DNA of 61,741 nt, from NCBI GenBank assembly GCA_003278535.1, contig QCEG01000008.1, positions 1 to 61,741 on the forward strand, read 5' to 3'. The notes under the pieces were generated by a model that saw nothing but the letters and a program-made list of their open reading frames with translations, made no database searches and had not been told where the DNA came from. The number at the start of each line of letters is the position of its first letter. The first letter of the stretch is position 1. Source of the stretch: Prochlorococcus sp. AG-355-N18. GTDB lineage: Bacteria; Cyanobacteriota; Cyanobacteriia; PCC-6307; Cyanobiaceae. This document shows positions 28,454-35,684 of this stretch, piece after piece. Both the position numbers and the translations under genes were made by a program.

Positions 28454-30229
28454 ATGATAGCCTCTGTCCAGAAAAGTAATTCTAAATTGGCACAAACTAA
28501 AAATAAGTTGACGGTTCAATCTCAAAACTTTGCTGATGATTCTTGTGCCATAAGATCTTTGGATTGGGATCGCAGTAGATTTGATATTGAATTTGGGTTA
28601 AGAAATGGAACTACTTACAATAGTTTTATTATTAAAGGCGAGAAACTAGCAATTATTGATACTAGTCACGCAAAGTTCGAAGAATTATGGTTTGAAGAAT
28701 TACTGAAAAAGGTAAATCCGCAAGAAGTCGATTATCTAATTACTAGCCATACAGAACCTGATCATTCTGGTTTAATAGGCAATCTTGTAGAATTAAACAA
28801 AAATATTACAGTAGTTGGATCAAAATTAGCACTTAAATTTATTGAAGACCAAATACATATTCCCTTTAAACGTCTAGAGGTTAAGAGTGGAGAGTTTTTA
28901 AATCTCGGAACTAATCCTAACAGTGGTTTAGAACATAAAATTGAATTTATAAGTGCACCAAATTTACATTGGCCAGATACCATATTTTCATATGACCACA
29001 GCACAAATGTTCTCTATACATGCGATGCATTTGGACTCCATTATTGTTCTGACGAATTTTTTGACACTGATCAAAAAGAAATATACGATGATTTCCGTTT
29101 TTATTACGATTGCCTTATGGGTCCAAACGCTAGAAGCGTTATGCAAGCAATTAAAAGAATAGATAAGCTACCTGAATTAAAAACAATAGCTGTTGGTCAT
29201 GGGCCTTTGCTCCATAATCAGGTCAATTTTTGGAAAGGAAAATATCTAGAATGGAGTAGTAATAAAAGTAAAGGCAATGATTTTGTGTCAGTCTGCTACA
29301 TAAGCGACTATGGTTATTGTGATCGACTAAGTCAAGCGATATCTCATGGAATTAGCAAAGCAGATGCTCAAGTTCAGTTAATTGATTTAAGATCCTCTGA
29401 CCCGCAAGAATTAACAAGTTTAATTTCCGAATCAAAAGCAGTAGTCATTCCCACATGGCCAGTTGACTCAGATAATGAATTAAAAGAATCTCTCGGTACT
29501 TTATTTGCAGCACTAAAACCAAAACAATTTACTGCAGTCTATGATGCATTTGGTGGAAATGATGAACCTATAGATTCCTTAGCAAATAAATTAAGAGAAC
29601 TTGGTCAAAAAGAAGCTTTCTCTCCCTTAAGAGTTAAAAATATTCCAGATCCCATTGTTTATCAACAATTCGAAGAAGCTGGAACTGACTTGGGTCAATT
29701 GATCAATAAAAAGAAAAATATTGCCTCTATGAAGAGCCTTGATTCAAATTTAGATAAAGCGTTAGGCAGATTAAGTGGTGGATTATATGTAGTTACAGCG
29801 AGCCAAGGCGAAGGTTCTACATTTAGACAAAGTGCAATGGTCGCAAGTTGGGTTAGTCAAGCAAGCTTTTCTCCACCAGGTATTACAGTTGCAGTAGCAA
29901 AAGATAGAGCTATTGAATCATATATGCAAGTTGGGAAAGGTTTTGTCGTGAATATTCTGAGAGAAGATAACTATCAAAAAATGTTCAGACATTTTTTAAA
30001 AAGATTTGCCCCTGGAGCTGATAGATTTGCAGATGTAGATGTAATTAGCAATATCGCTGAAGGAGGACCAGTTCTTTCAGATTCACTCGCCTTTTTAGAT
30101 TGTAAAGTTAGTTCTAGGCTAGAAACTCCAGACCATTGGATAATTTACGGAATTGTTGAAAATGGTAATGTTTCTGACTTATCTTGCAAAACTGCAGTTC
30201 ATCACAGAAAAGTAGCTAATCACTATTAA
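28454..30229 (+). CDS. flv3: Flavodiiron protein, class B (Flv3-like)
   Basis: A 591-aa three-domain flavodiiron protein: beta-lactamase-like diiron domain, flavodoxin domain (from about 275) and C-terminal flavin-reductase domain (from about 430), which is the cyanobacterial fusion. The iron-ligand motif HTEPDH is intact (His99, Glu101, Asp103, His104), so it groups with the canonical-ligand Flv3/Flv4 side. Flv1/Flv3 send electrons from photosystem I to O2 and make water. In most Prochlorococcus the next gene is the second flv; here a 5.7-kb insertion intervenes. Confidence 0.92.
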   Translation: MIASVQKSNSKLAQTKNKLTVQSQNFADDSCAIRSLDWDRSRFDIEFGLRNGTTYNSFIIKGEKLAIIDTSHAKFEELWFEELLKKVNPQEVDYLITSHTEPDHSGLIGNLVELNKNITVVGSKLALKFIEDQIHIPFKRLEVKSGEFLNLGTNPNSGLEHKIEFISAPNLHWPDTIFSYDHSTNVLYTCDAFGLHYCSDEFFDTDQKEIYDDFRFYYDCLMGPNARSVMQAIKRIDKLPELKTIAVGHGPLLHNQVNFWKGKYLEWSSNKSKGNDFVSVCYISDYGYCDRLSQAISHGISKADAQVQLIDLRSSDPQELTSLISESKAVVIPTWPVDSDNELKESLGTLFAALKPKQFTAVYDAFGGNDEPIDSLANKLRELGQKEAFSPLRVKNIPDPIVYQQFEEAGTDLGQLINKKKNIASMKSLDSNLDKALGRLSGGLYVVTASQGEGSTFRQSAMVASWVSQASFSPPGITVAVAKDRAIESYMQVGKGFVVNILREDNYQKMFRHFLKRFAPGADRFADVDVISNIAEGGPVLSDSLAFLDCKVSSRLETPDHWIIYGIVENGNVSDLSCKTAVHHRKVANHY

Positions 30230-30296
30230 GTCATTATTTTTAGTAAATTTCGTACAAAACCATTGCAATAACTAGTATTAAGCAGTGTTACCTTAG

Positions 30297-30315
30297 AGTT
30301 GAAAATTAGTTGAAA
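30297..30315 (+). repeat. Left copy 1 of the island-end 19-bp motif
   Basis: AGTTGAAAATTAGTTGAAA. It holds two AGTTGAA units 11 bp apart, the spacing of one helical turn, as in recombinase arm-type sites. Confidence 0.55.
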
Positions 30316-30359
30316 AAATAGTATAATTAAGTCATAGAAAAGGATTTTGCTGAATTAAT

Positions 30360-30378
30360 AGTTGAAAATTAGTTGAAT
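30360..30378 (+). repeat. Left copy 2 of the island-end 19-bp motif
   Basis: AGTTGAAAATTAGTTGAAT, one mismatch from copy 1 and 63 bp downstream of it in the same orientation. Confidence 0.55.
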
Positions 30379-30424
30379 TTCGATCCCCCATCTAAGGCAA
30401 ATATTTGTGAGAAAAAACTGAAGA

Positions 30425-30749
30425 ATGAAGAATGAATCAAACATGCAAATTGATTTAAAAAATATCGAAGGAATTAAAAACCTTGTTGACGAAGGTGGAT
30501 ATGATATTGAGCAAATTCTTTCAGTCTTAAATGCTTTAAATGCTATTAAAAAAATGATGCGAAAAAAGCAAAAGAAGGGAATGTAATTAAAGAAAATAAA
30601 ATCTTTTTAGATAAAGAGTTTATTTATGAAACAAGAGATGATGTTTACATTTATAGAGATAATAGGACTAAAAAAAAGGATATTACATTAGAATTTATGA
30701 TCCAAAAAGGCAAAAACACTGGAGTAAATCGTTAAAAACAACGAATAGA
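30425..30749 (+). pseudogene. N-terminal region of a frameshifted tyrosine recombinase
   Basis: ATG 30425 opens a 53-codon frame (MKNESNMQIDLKNIEG...) that stops at 30584-30586. The same protein seems to continue one base back in frame from 30550 (...NDAKKAKEGNVIKEN, then DDVYIYRDNRTKK) to a stop at 30733-30735, and then again one base back from 30672 (GYYIRIYDPKRQKHWSKSLK), which runs without a stop into the main integrase frame. The last stretch looks like the arm-binding N-terminal domain of an integrase. The switch points fall in runs of 7 (or 6) and 8 adenines. Alone, the 53-aa frame could be read as a separate small gene. Confidence 0.6.
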
Positions 30750-31451
30750 ATGGTTGCAATGACAAATGCAGAAAAGATATATGCTGAAAAGAAAGGGAGA
30801 TTAAACTTTAGAGTTCGGCCAGTATCTATTACTTGCAGAGAATTAAGTGCTTTATATCAAAAAGAAAGAAGAAAAGAAATAACCAATATTCCGCATCATG
30901 GCATAACCCCAAGATCTTTTGACACAATGTGTCAGCACATCAAATATTGGGAAGACTACATCAAAGAGGAGGGTCACTACAACACAAAACTAGAAGATAT
31001 TCCAACAGAATTAGGTTTAACTTTTGGAAATTGGATAAAAGATCAAAAAAAGAAAAGTTTTAAAGATGTTGGATCTAGAAATAATTACACAATTAATCAC
31101 ACCATCGCAGCAGTTAAAAAAATGTACAGAGATATAGCAAAACAAAAAAAATACATTACTGAAAATGAGATGCCAATGTTTAAATATCTCAAAGTAAATC
31201 GTGAAAATCAATCCACACGAGATCTAATTACAAAAAAAGAATTTACTGATATTTCCAGATGGATTCAATACAAATATTGCAATGAGAAAGGGATTTCAAA
31301 TAAAGAGCAAATTAAAAGAAGGGTTTATGGGATTGTTTTTACTCTTTCTCACTATTTGGGTTGTCTTCCAAAAGAAATGCTTGCAATTAAGTGGAGTGAT
31401 ATATCCATTAACCCAAATGATGATAAAAAAGATCAAAAATTAATAGATTAA
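30750..31451 (+). pseudogene. Middle part of the tyrosine recombinase (core-binding and start of catalytic domain)
   Basis: A 233-aa open frame. Residues 1-50 complete the N-terminal domain, about 60-150 look like the SAM-like core-binding domain, and the catalytic domain begins with LSHYLGCLPKEMLAIKWSDI. In that segment the position of the first catalytic Arg (usually G-x-R) appears to be Leu. The frame ends at TAA 31449-31451 just after an A6 run; the rest of the catalytic domain is one base back in frame. Confidence 0.75.
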
Positions 31452-31909
31452 TTCACATTCCTGCTGATAATTCAAAAACTGGAAGAAGTAGAGACATAAT
31501 TGCACCACAACTTGAAAGACTTATGAAATGGTACAGAGAATTTGGGTTCGAAGTAAATGAAAAAAGTAATGATTTCATATTTCCAAGAATGACCTATTCA
31601 GTAATTAATGAAAATGTTCCAACTACAGATGTTGCTTGGACAAAAAGATTAAGAGTAGTAATGAAAGGTGCTGAAAAGGATGGTTATTGGGATGCAAAGG
31701 GAAGAAATATCACGAATTATTCAGCAAGACACCACTACATAACTGAAGCAATACAAAGAGGTGTTGATATTTATGATATTGCTCTAAACTGCGGGACATC
31801 AATTAACTATATTGAGAAAACATACAGTCACGTAACTACCTTGATGAGGAGTAAAGAGATCACAAAGGGACTAGGAAAACATAGATTATATAACCCTCTT
31901 CAAGACTAA
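31452..31909 (+). pseudogene. C-terminal catalytic part of the tyrosine recombinase
   Basis: The frame is open from 31427. It starts with the beta-hairpin IHIPADNSKTGRSRD (catalytic Lys), then YSARHHYIT (second Arg, with Tyr where the His of HxxR is common), CGTSINYIE and TYSHV with the nucleophile Tyr. The first ATG is at 31523. Without a frame change it cannot make an active enzyme. The 77-aa gene follows 2 bp after the stop. Confidence 0.75.
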
Positions 31910-31911
31910 AA

Positions 31912-32145
31912 ATGAAAGAAGAAATAGATTGGAAAGAAGAATTATTAGAAAGTGGAAGATTTAACGATCAATTTTCCAAAGGTCTTTTAGAAAATGGTGC
32001 AAAGAATTTCACGCAAGGAATCTATCTTGGATATATGTATTCCAGATGGAGAAAGATAAGAGGATTAGACAAAAATGATCCAATCGAAAATAAAGGTCAG
32101 ATGCAATCTTCATTAGGAGAATTTTTCAGAGGTACTAAAAAATAA
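31912..32145 (+). CDS. 77-aa protein downstream of the recombinase
   Basis: A small charged protein (MKEEIDWKEELLESG..., a central GIYLGYMYSRWRKIRG, tail SSLGEFFRGTKK). There is no membrane segment or Cys. It follows the recombinase by 2 bp, so it could be an accessory factor of the element such as an excisionase-like protein, but no DNA-binding motif is evident. A near copy of its last 16 codons occurs again at 34620-34672. Confidence 0.55.
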   Translation: MKEEIDWKEELLESGRFNDQFSKGLLENGAKNFTQGIYLGYMYSRWRKIRGLDKNDPIENKGQMQSSLGEFFRGTKK

Positions 32146-32183
32146 AAATTTTCCTCTCTTATCAGGATCAATTTGGGAAATGG
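32092..32183 (+). repeat. 92-bp block, copy 1 (pairs with 34620-34711)
   Basis: Covers the end of the 77-aa gene and the start of the KIFLSYQD ORF. The two copies have the same length and differ at scattered bases, including the ATA/ATG difference at the start codon. Confidence 0.8.
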
Positions 32184-32309
32184 AGACAATACCAAACAAA
32201 ACACAATGAATTAGATGCTTTCAGAGTCGCAAAACTCAAAGCAAAGAAAAGGAATAAAATATTTCGACTGACTGATGCTTCTGGAGGGGTTTTAGATCTA
32301 TTTAGTTAA
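32142..32309 (+). pseudogene. Small ORF that has lost its start codon (copy A)
   Basis: Fifty-five codons read KIFLSYQDQFGKWRQYQTK..., ending in GGVLDLFS. The codon in the start position is ATA (32142-32144), where the related copy at 34670 has ATG overlapping the upstream stop in the ATGA style. No other good start lies near; ATT at 32148 is the only candidate. The family (MKIYLSYQDGFGRW...) is unknown to me. Confidence 0.6.
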
Positions 32310-32342
32310 AAATATTCAAATCAGATCTTTTTGTATAAAACC
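32226..32342 (+). repeat. About 110-bp imperfect direct repeat left of the MORN gene
   Basis: Begins GTCGCAAAACTCAAAGCA and contains TTTCGACTGACTGATGCTTC, ending in ATAAAACC. The matching copy is at 33916-34021. It is the C-terminal coding part of the small ORF and the sequence just after it. Confidence 0.8.
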
Positions 32343-32388
32343 GATATTACTTATTAAGTGGTTGAAGTTGCGTCGGAAATTATCTTAA

Positions 32389-33843
32389 TTATTGCATCCT
32401 TTTTCCATTTAACCATTTGCCTTTTATTTTCTTTCCATTTTTCAAAGTTACAGTTCCTTTGCCATGAAATTCTCCATCAACAAAATCTCCTACATATTTA
32501 TCTCCATTTATATAAGTTAAAGTCCCTTTACCATTAAAATTTCCATCGACAATATCCCCTACATATTTATTCCCAATTAAAAAAGTAACAGTCCCTTTGC
32601 CATTTGGTAAATCGTTAAGAAAATCTCCTTCATATTTACCTCCTGCTGCAAAGGTTAAAGTGCCTTTACCTGTTTTTATTCCATCGACAAAATCCCCTAC
32701 ATATTTTTCTCCATTTATATAAGTAAAAGTCCCTTTGCCATTTGGTAAATCATTAAGAAAATCACCTTCATATTTATTCCCATTAAAAAAAGTAACAGTC
32801 CCTTTACCTGTTTTTATTCCATCGACAAAATCCCCTACATATTTATCTCCATTTATATAAGTAAAAGTCCCTTTGCCATTTGCAAAGTCGTTAAGAAAAT
32901 CACCTTCATATTTTTCTCCATTTGATAAAGTTACAATTCCAAATCCACTTTTTTTATCATCGACAAAATCTCCTTCATATTTATCTCCATTTGCCCAAGC
33001 ATAAATCCCTTTGCCAGTTGACTTACCATCAAGAAAATCTCCAACATATTTATTTCCATTTGCCCAAGCAAGAGTCCCTTTGCCAGTTACCTTGTCATTA
33101 AGAAAATCTCCTTCGTATTTATCTCCAGTTGGTAAAGTTAGAATTCCAAAACCAGTTCTATATCCATCAACAAAATCACCTTCATATTTTTCTCCAATTG
33201 CAAGAGTGAGAATACCTTTGCCATTTGGCATGTTATCAAGAAAATCTCCGACATATTTGTTCCCACTTACCCAATTAAAAGTACCTTTGCCAGTTCTGTT
33301 ACCATTAACCCAATCTCCTTTATATTTATCTCCATTTGCCCAAGTATAAATCCCTTTACCAGTTGACTTACCATCAACAAAATCTCCTTCATATTTATCT
33401 CCATTTACTTTAACTAAAATCCCTTTGCCAGTTGACATATTATTAATAAAATCCCCTACATATTTTTCTCCATCTGACCAGATAAAAGTCCCTTTACCAG
33501 TTCTCTTATCATCAACCCAATCTCCTTCATATTTATCTCCATTTACCCAAGTATAAGTACCTTTGCCGTGTGACTTACCATCAAGAAAATCTCCCTCATA
33601 TTTGCTCCCACTTGCCCAAGTATAAGTACCTTTACCAGTTCTCTTATCATCAACCCAATCTCCTTCATATTTATCTCCATTTACCCAAGTATAAGTACCT
33701 ATGCCAGTTGTAATATTATCAACATTCTCTCCTTGATAGATTTTAATTAAATCGTCAGTTGCATTAATACTTTCTCCAACTCCTAAAGAAAATATTGATA
33801 TGGAAGCAAAAAGTAATGCTATTTTTCTCTTTAATTTCATCAA
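32389..33843 (-). CDS. Exported protein of 19 MORN repeats
   Basis: A 484-aa protein. Residues 1-28 look like a Sec signal peptide (basic MMKLKRK, hydrophobic core, then ESINA). From Gly49 to the end there are 19 tandem 23-residue MORN units of the form GTYTWxNGDKYEGDFxDGKxTGK; the last is shortened and basic. MORN arrays form long beta-sheets and serve as membrane or protein scaffolds. There is no enzymatic domain, and the target is unknown. It is opposite in strand to the rest of the island and flanked by imperfect direct repeats, so it looks like a separately acquired cargo gene. Near-identical units in pairs suggest expansion by recombination. The repeat makes a 69-bp DNA periodicity. Confidence 0.92.
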   Translation of the reverse strand: MMKLKRKIALLFASISIFSLGVGESINATDDLIKIYQGENVDNITTGIGTYTWVNGDKYEGDWVDDKRTGKGTYTWASGSKYEGDFLDGKSHGKGTYTWVNGDKYEGDWVDDKRTGKGTFIWSDGEKYVGDFINNMSTGKGILVKVNGDKYEGDFVDGKSTGKGIYTWANGDKYKGDWVNGNRTGKGTFNWVSGNKYVGDFLDNMPNGKGILTLAIGEKYEGDFVDGYRTGFGILTLPTGDKYEGDFLNDKVTGKGTLAWANGNKYVGDFLDGKSTGKGIYAWANGDKYEGDFVDDKKSGFGIVTLSNGEKYEGDFLNDFANGKGTFTYINGDKYVGDFVDGIKTGKGTVTFFNGNKYEGDFLNDLPNGKGTFTYINGEKYVGDFVDGIKTGKGTLTFAAGGKYEGDFLNDLPNGKGTVTFLIGNKYVGDIVDGNFNGKGTLTYINGDKYVGDFVDGEFHGKGTVTLKNGKKIKGKWLNGKRMQ

Positions 33844-34228
33844 ATTAAAAAGTTTGATTAATTAACAAGAAAGATTACCAAAATTTAAACAAAATAATGC
33901 AATAAATGCGACAAAGTCGCAAAACTCAAAGCAGGGCAAATGAATAAGAGATTTCGACTGACTGATGCTTCAGAGGGGTTTTGGATCTGATTAACTGATA
34001 ATTATTAACTTGTGTAAAACCTTATTCATTTTTGATATAAAACTCTTATACATACCTTTGTATGCGTTGATCCGAAGGGTTTAGGTTATTAGGTTCTTAA
34101 AGATACTTTAAAGGGATTATTTAAGGGATTTTAGATTTTAAATATGTTTATAAATATAGTTGAGCAATGCAGTTCAACACTGTAAAAGATAAGAAAAGAC
34201 AGTTCACACCATTACAAACAGAATAAAG
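33844..34228. other. 385-bp stretch without an intact gene
   Basis: Holds the right copy of the repeat that flanks the MORN gene (33916-34021) and a very AT-rich part with short AAGGGATT repeats (near 34111-34131). I see no intact ORF. The divergent promoters of the MORN gene and the 34229 gene must lie here. Confidence 0.6.
33916..34021 (+). repeat. About 110-bp imperfect direct repeat right of the MORN gene (copy B of the small ORF's C-terminus)
   Basis: Matches 32226-32342 with substitutions and a 1-base loss after GATGCTTC that shifts the old reading frame. It is therefore debris, not a gene. Confidence 0.8.
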
Positions 34229-34447
34229 ATGCAACAAGTTTTATACACCAGAGATGCCGTTAGGCAAACCACCGAAGGTGGTTTCCATAGAGTTTTTCAA
34301 AAGAATGTTTCTTACAACAAATACGAGGATCATATTCAGAAGATTGAAAAAGAACTTATGAAAAAGCACCGATTAGGATACTCTGCTTTAGTTAAGTTTC
34401 TCATTCTGAAAGAGGGTCAACAGCAGGTTGGAATTCCATTTGTATAG
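34229..34447 (+). CDS. 72-aa island protein, possibly ribbon-helix-helix-like
   Basis: Begins MQQVLYTRDAVRQTTEGGF. The C-terminal half has two predicted helices (DHIQKIEKELMKKHRLG and YSALVKFLILKEGQQ), the arrangement of small RHH/CopG-type DNA-binding proteins, though no strict motif can be shown. ATG start. The next small ORF starts 2 bp after the stop, so the two form a tight pair. I do not recognise a characterised homologue. Confidence 0.55.
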   Translation: MQQVLYTRDAVRQTTEGGFHRVFQKNVSYNKYEDHIQKIEKELMKKHRLGYSALVKFLILKEGQQQVGIPFV

Positions 34448-34449
34448 TC

Positions 34450-34599
34450 ATGATGATTAACTTAAATCTCAATAAGGTTGATGAAGCAAAGATGAAAAAA
34501 GTGATGAGAAAGGATCGCAGACCGTTTACACAATTAGAGATAAAACAATGGTTTTTGGACCAATTAAATCGGTCTTATACAATGAAACTTTTTCAATAG
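34450..34599 (+). CDS. 49-aa island protein paired with the 34229 gene
   Basis: ATG 34450 (or 34453) to TAG 34597-34599. The start INLNLNKVDEAKMKKVMRK followed by RPFTQLEIKQWFLDQL looks like a strand-helix-helix fold as in Arc/MetJ-type repressors. Placed 2 bp after the 72-aa gene, it may be part of a two-gene regulatory or toxin-antitoxin-like unit. No function can be assigned from sequence alone. Confidence 0.5.
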   Translation: MMINLNLNKVDEAKMKKVMRKDRRPFTQLEIKQWFLDQLNRSYTMKLFQ

Positions 34600-34619
34600 A
34601 TCAATAAATTCATTAATAA

Positions 34620-34711
34620 TAAGGACAAATGCAATCATCATTAGGAGAATTTTTCAGAGGCACTAAAAAATGAAAATCTATCTTTCTTATCAGGATGGAT
34701 TTGGGAGGTGG
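34620..34711 (+). repeat. 92-bp block, copy 2 (pairs with 32092-32183)
   Basis: Encodes the tail SSLGEFFRGTKK of the 77-aa protein without its front, then the start of the 40-aa ORF. Confidence 0.8.
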
Positions 34712-34792
34712 ATTCCTTATCAAACCATTTATTTTAAAAAAGTTTTATTGCATAAACTCGTAAATAAAGTTGAAATTAATATGGTTCCTTAA
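34670..34792 (+). CDS. 40-aa ORF, truncated relative of the KIFLSYQD ORF (copy C)
   Basis: ATG 34670 overlaps the stop of the truncated upstream copy (ATGA). The first 20 residues (MKIYLSYQDGFGRWIPYQTI) match copy A; after that the sequence diverges into unrelated Lys/Val-rich residues. It keeps the good start that copy A lost but has lost the conserved C-terminus, so it is probably non-functional. Confidence 0.4.
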   Translation: MKIYLSYQDGFGRWIPYQTIYFKKVLLHKLVNKVEINMVP

Positions 34793-34808
34793 ACTGAAAA
34801 ACTTTTCA

Positions 34809-35102
34809 ATGACTCTAAAAAAATATTTATCCCTAACTTTTACATTATCAATTTATTGTTTGTTACCTTTGAATTATTTAAAAGCAGGTGTTCAACTTAA
34901 AGATCAATTTGTACCTAATGAAACCCTAGATTCAATGTGTAAAAATGGTACTAATCTTAATGCTATAGGTCGAGAAATTGGAGAGGTTGGTGGATTTTTC
35001 GAAAATAGTTATAGAGAATTAGTTGCTAATGGGAAAATGAGTTATCAAGATTTTACTAAACTCCAAAATTGGTTCTCCACATACTGTCCTGGTGGATGGT
35101 AG
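34809..35102 (+). CDS. Small exported island protein
   Basis: From ATG 34809 the product is 97 aa with a clear signal peptide (MTLKKYLSLTFTLSIYCLLP, cleavage expected after LKAG or nearby). The mature part of about 70 residues is helical and has two Cys (DSMCKNG and STYCPGGW) that could form a disulfide in the periplasm. The frame opens further upstream from a TTG at 34770, but that start would bury the signal peptide. The family is unknown. Confidence 0.6.
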   Translation: MTLKKYLSLTFTLSIYCLLPLNYLKAGVQLKDQFVPNETLDSMCKNGTNLNAIGREIGEVGGFFENSYRELVANGKMSYQDFTKLQNWFSTYCPGGW

Positions 35103-35274
35103 ATATAGTGTATGAGGATTCTTAAAAAGAAATAAAAATAAAATTTTTAAATCTCTAAAATTAAAAAAATATTTAACTCTATGAAAAGTTTTTTATAGTA
35201 ACCCTATCGAATCCAATCAAGTATTGATGAAAGATTGAGTAATATTAATTCTGAACAAAACAGCACATTTAAAA

Positions 35275-35475
35275 ATGACAAAAATAGAAAATGATCTTGA
35301 TATTTATTACGCAGTAGGAAATTCAAATACTCAAAGACAAGAAAATGAAATTGCCGCAATTATGAGAAAACGTAATTCTGCGGGTTGGAAGTTAATTTCA
35401 ACAAACACTGCGATAGTAGATAATAAAACCAATTTTCAAATCTTTATCTATTTTGGGAAAAGAAATAGTAATTAA
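35275..35475 (+). CDS. 66-aa protein, DUF4177-like
   Basis: Has the short strand-helix-strand pattern of DUF4177 proteins: DLDIYYAVGN, a helix (RQENEIAAIMRKR), then SAGWKLISTNTA and a last strand FQIFIYFGKR. The AxGWKLIS motif is the main support. ATG start. It is alone, 172 bp after the exported protein gene and just upstream of the small RNAs. Confidence 0.5.
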   Translation: MTKIENDLDIYYAVGNSNTQRQENEIAAIMRKRNSAGWKLISTNTAIVDNKTNFQIFIYFGKRNSN

Positions 35476-35515
35476 TACTGTAGATATTTGGCACCTCGTT
35501 CCAGTAAATTAAATA

Positions 35516-35586
35516 CATCAGAAACTCCTCACACACTAATTTCTGATAAGTAAACATCCTTTTCTCTAAATTAGGGTGTTTTTTTT
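35516..35586 (+). ncRNA. Yfr1-like small RNA
   Basis: Contains the 11-nt Yfr1 signature ACTCCTCACAC (35524-35534), extended as AAACTCCTCACACAC. Here it lies in the loop of a hairpin made of ATCAGAAA (35517-35524) and TTTCTGAT (35540-35547). A terminator-type hairpin follows, AAACATCC (35552-35559) with GGGTGTTT (35574-35581) and then more Ts. A TAAATT at 35505-35510 is well placed as a -10 box. Yfr1 is a cyanobacterial regulatory RNA usually found between guaB and trxA, so this copy is out of place. Confidence 0.65.
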
Positions 35587-35684
35587 GCCATAAAGCCTTT
35601 AATGCACAACTGGCACATGTGACAGTTTAGTAACATACCAATTACCCCTTCCACGAAAAAGAAAAATATGGCATAATCTATATA

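Noticed and set aside
33011..33349. Plus-strand 112-codon open frame inside the MORN gene
   Set aside because: Shadow frame produced by the repeat; the minus-strand frame has the signal peptide and MORN consensus.
32596..33720. Regular 69-bp DNA periodicity that could suggest a CRISPR or satellite array
   Set aside because: The repeat follows the 23-residue MORN units in frame on the minus strand; there are no unique spacers and no cas genes.
34770..35102. Upstream TTG start for the small exported protein
   Set aside because: It would place 13 residues before a clean signal peptide and overlaps another ORF; ATG 34809 fits better.
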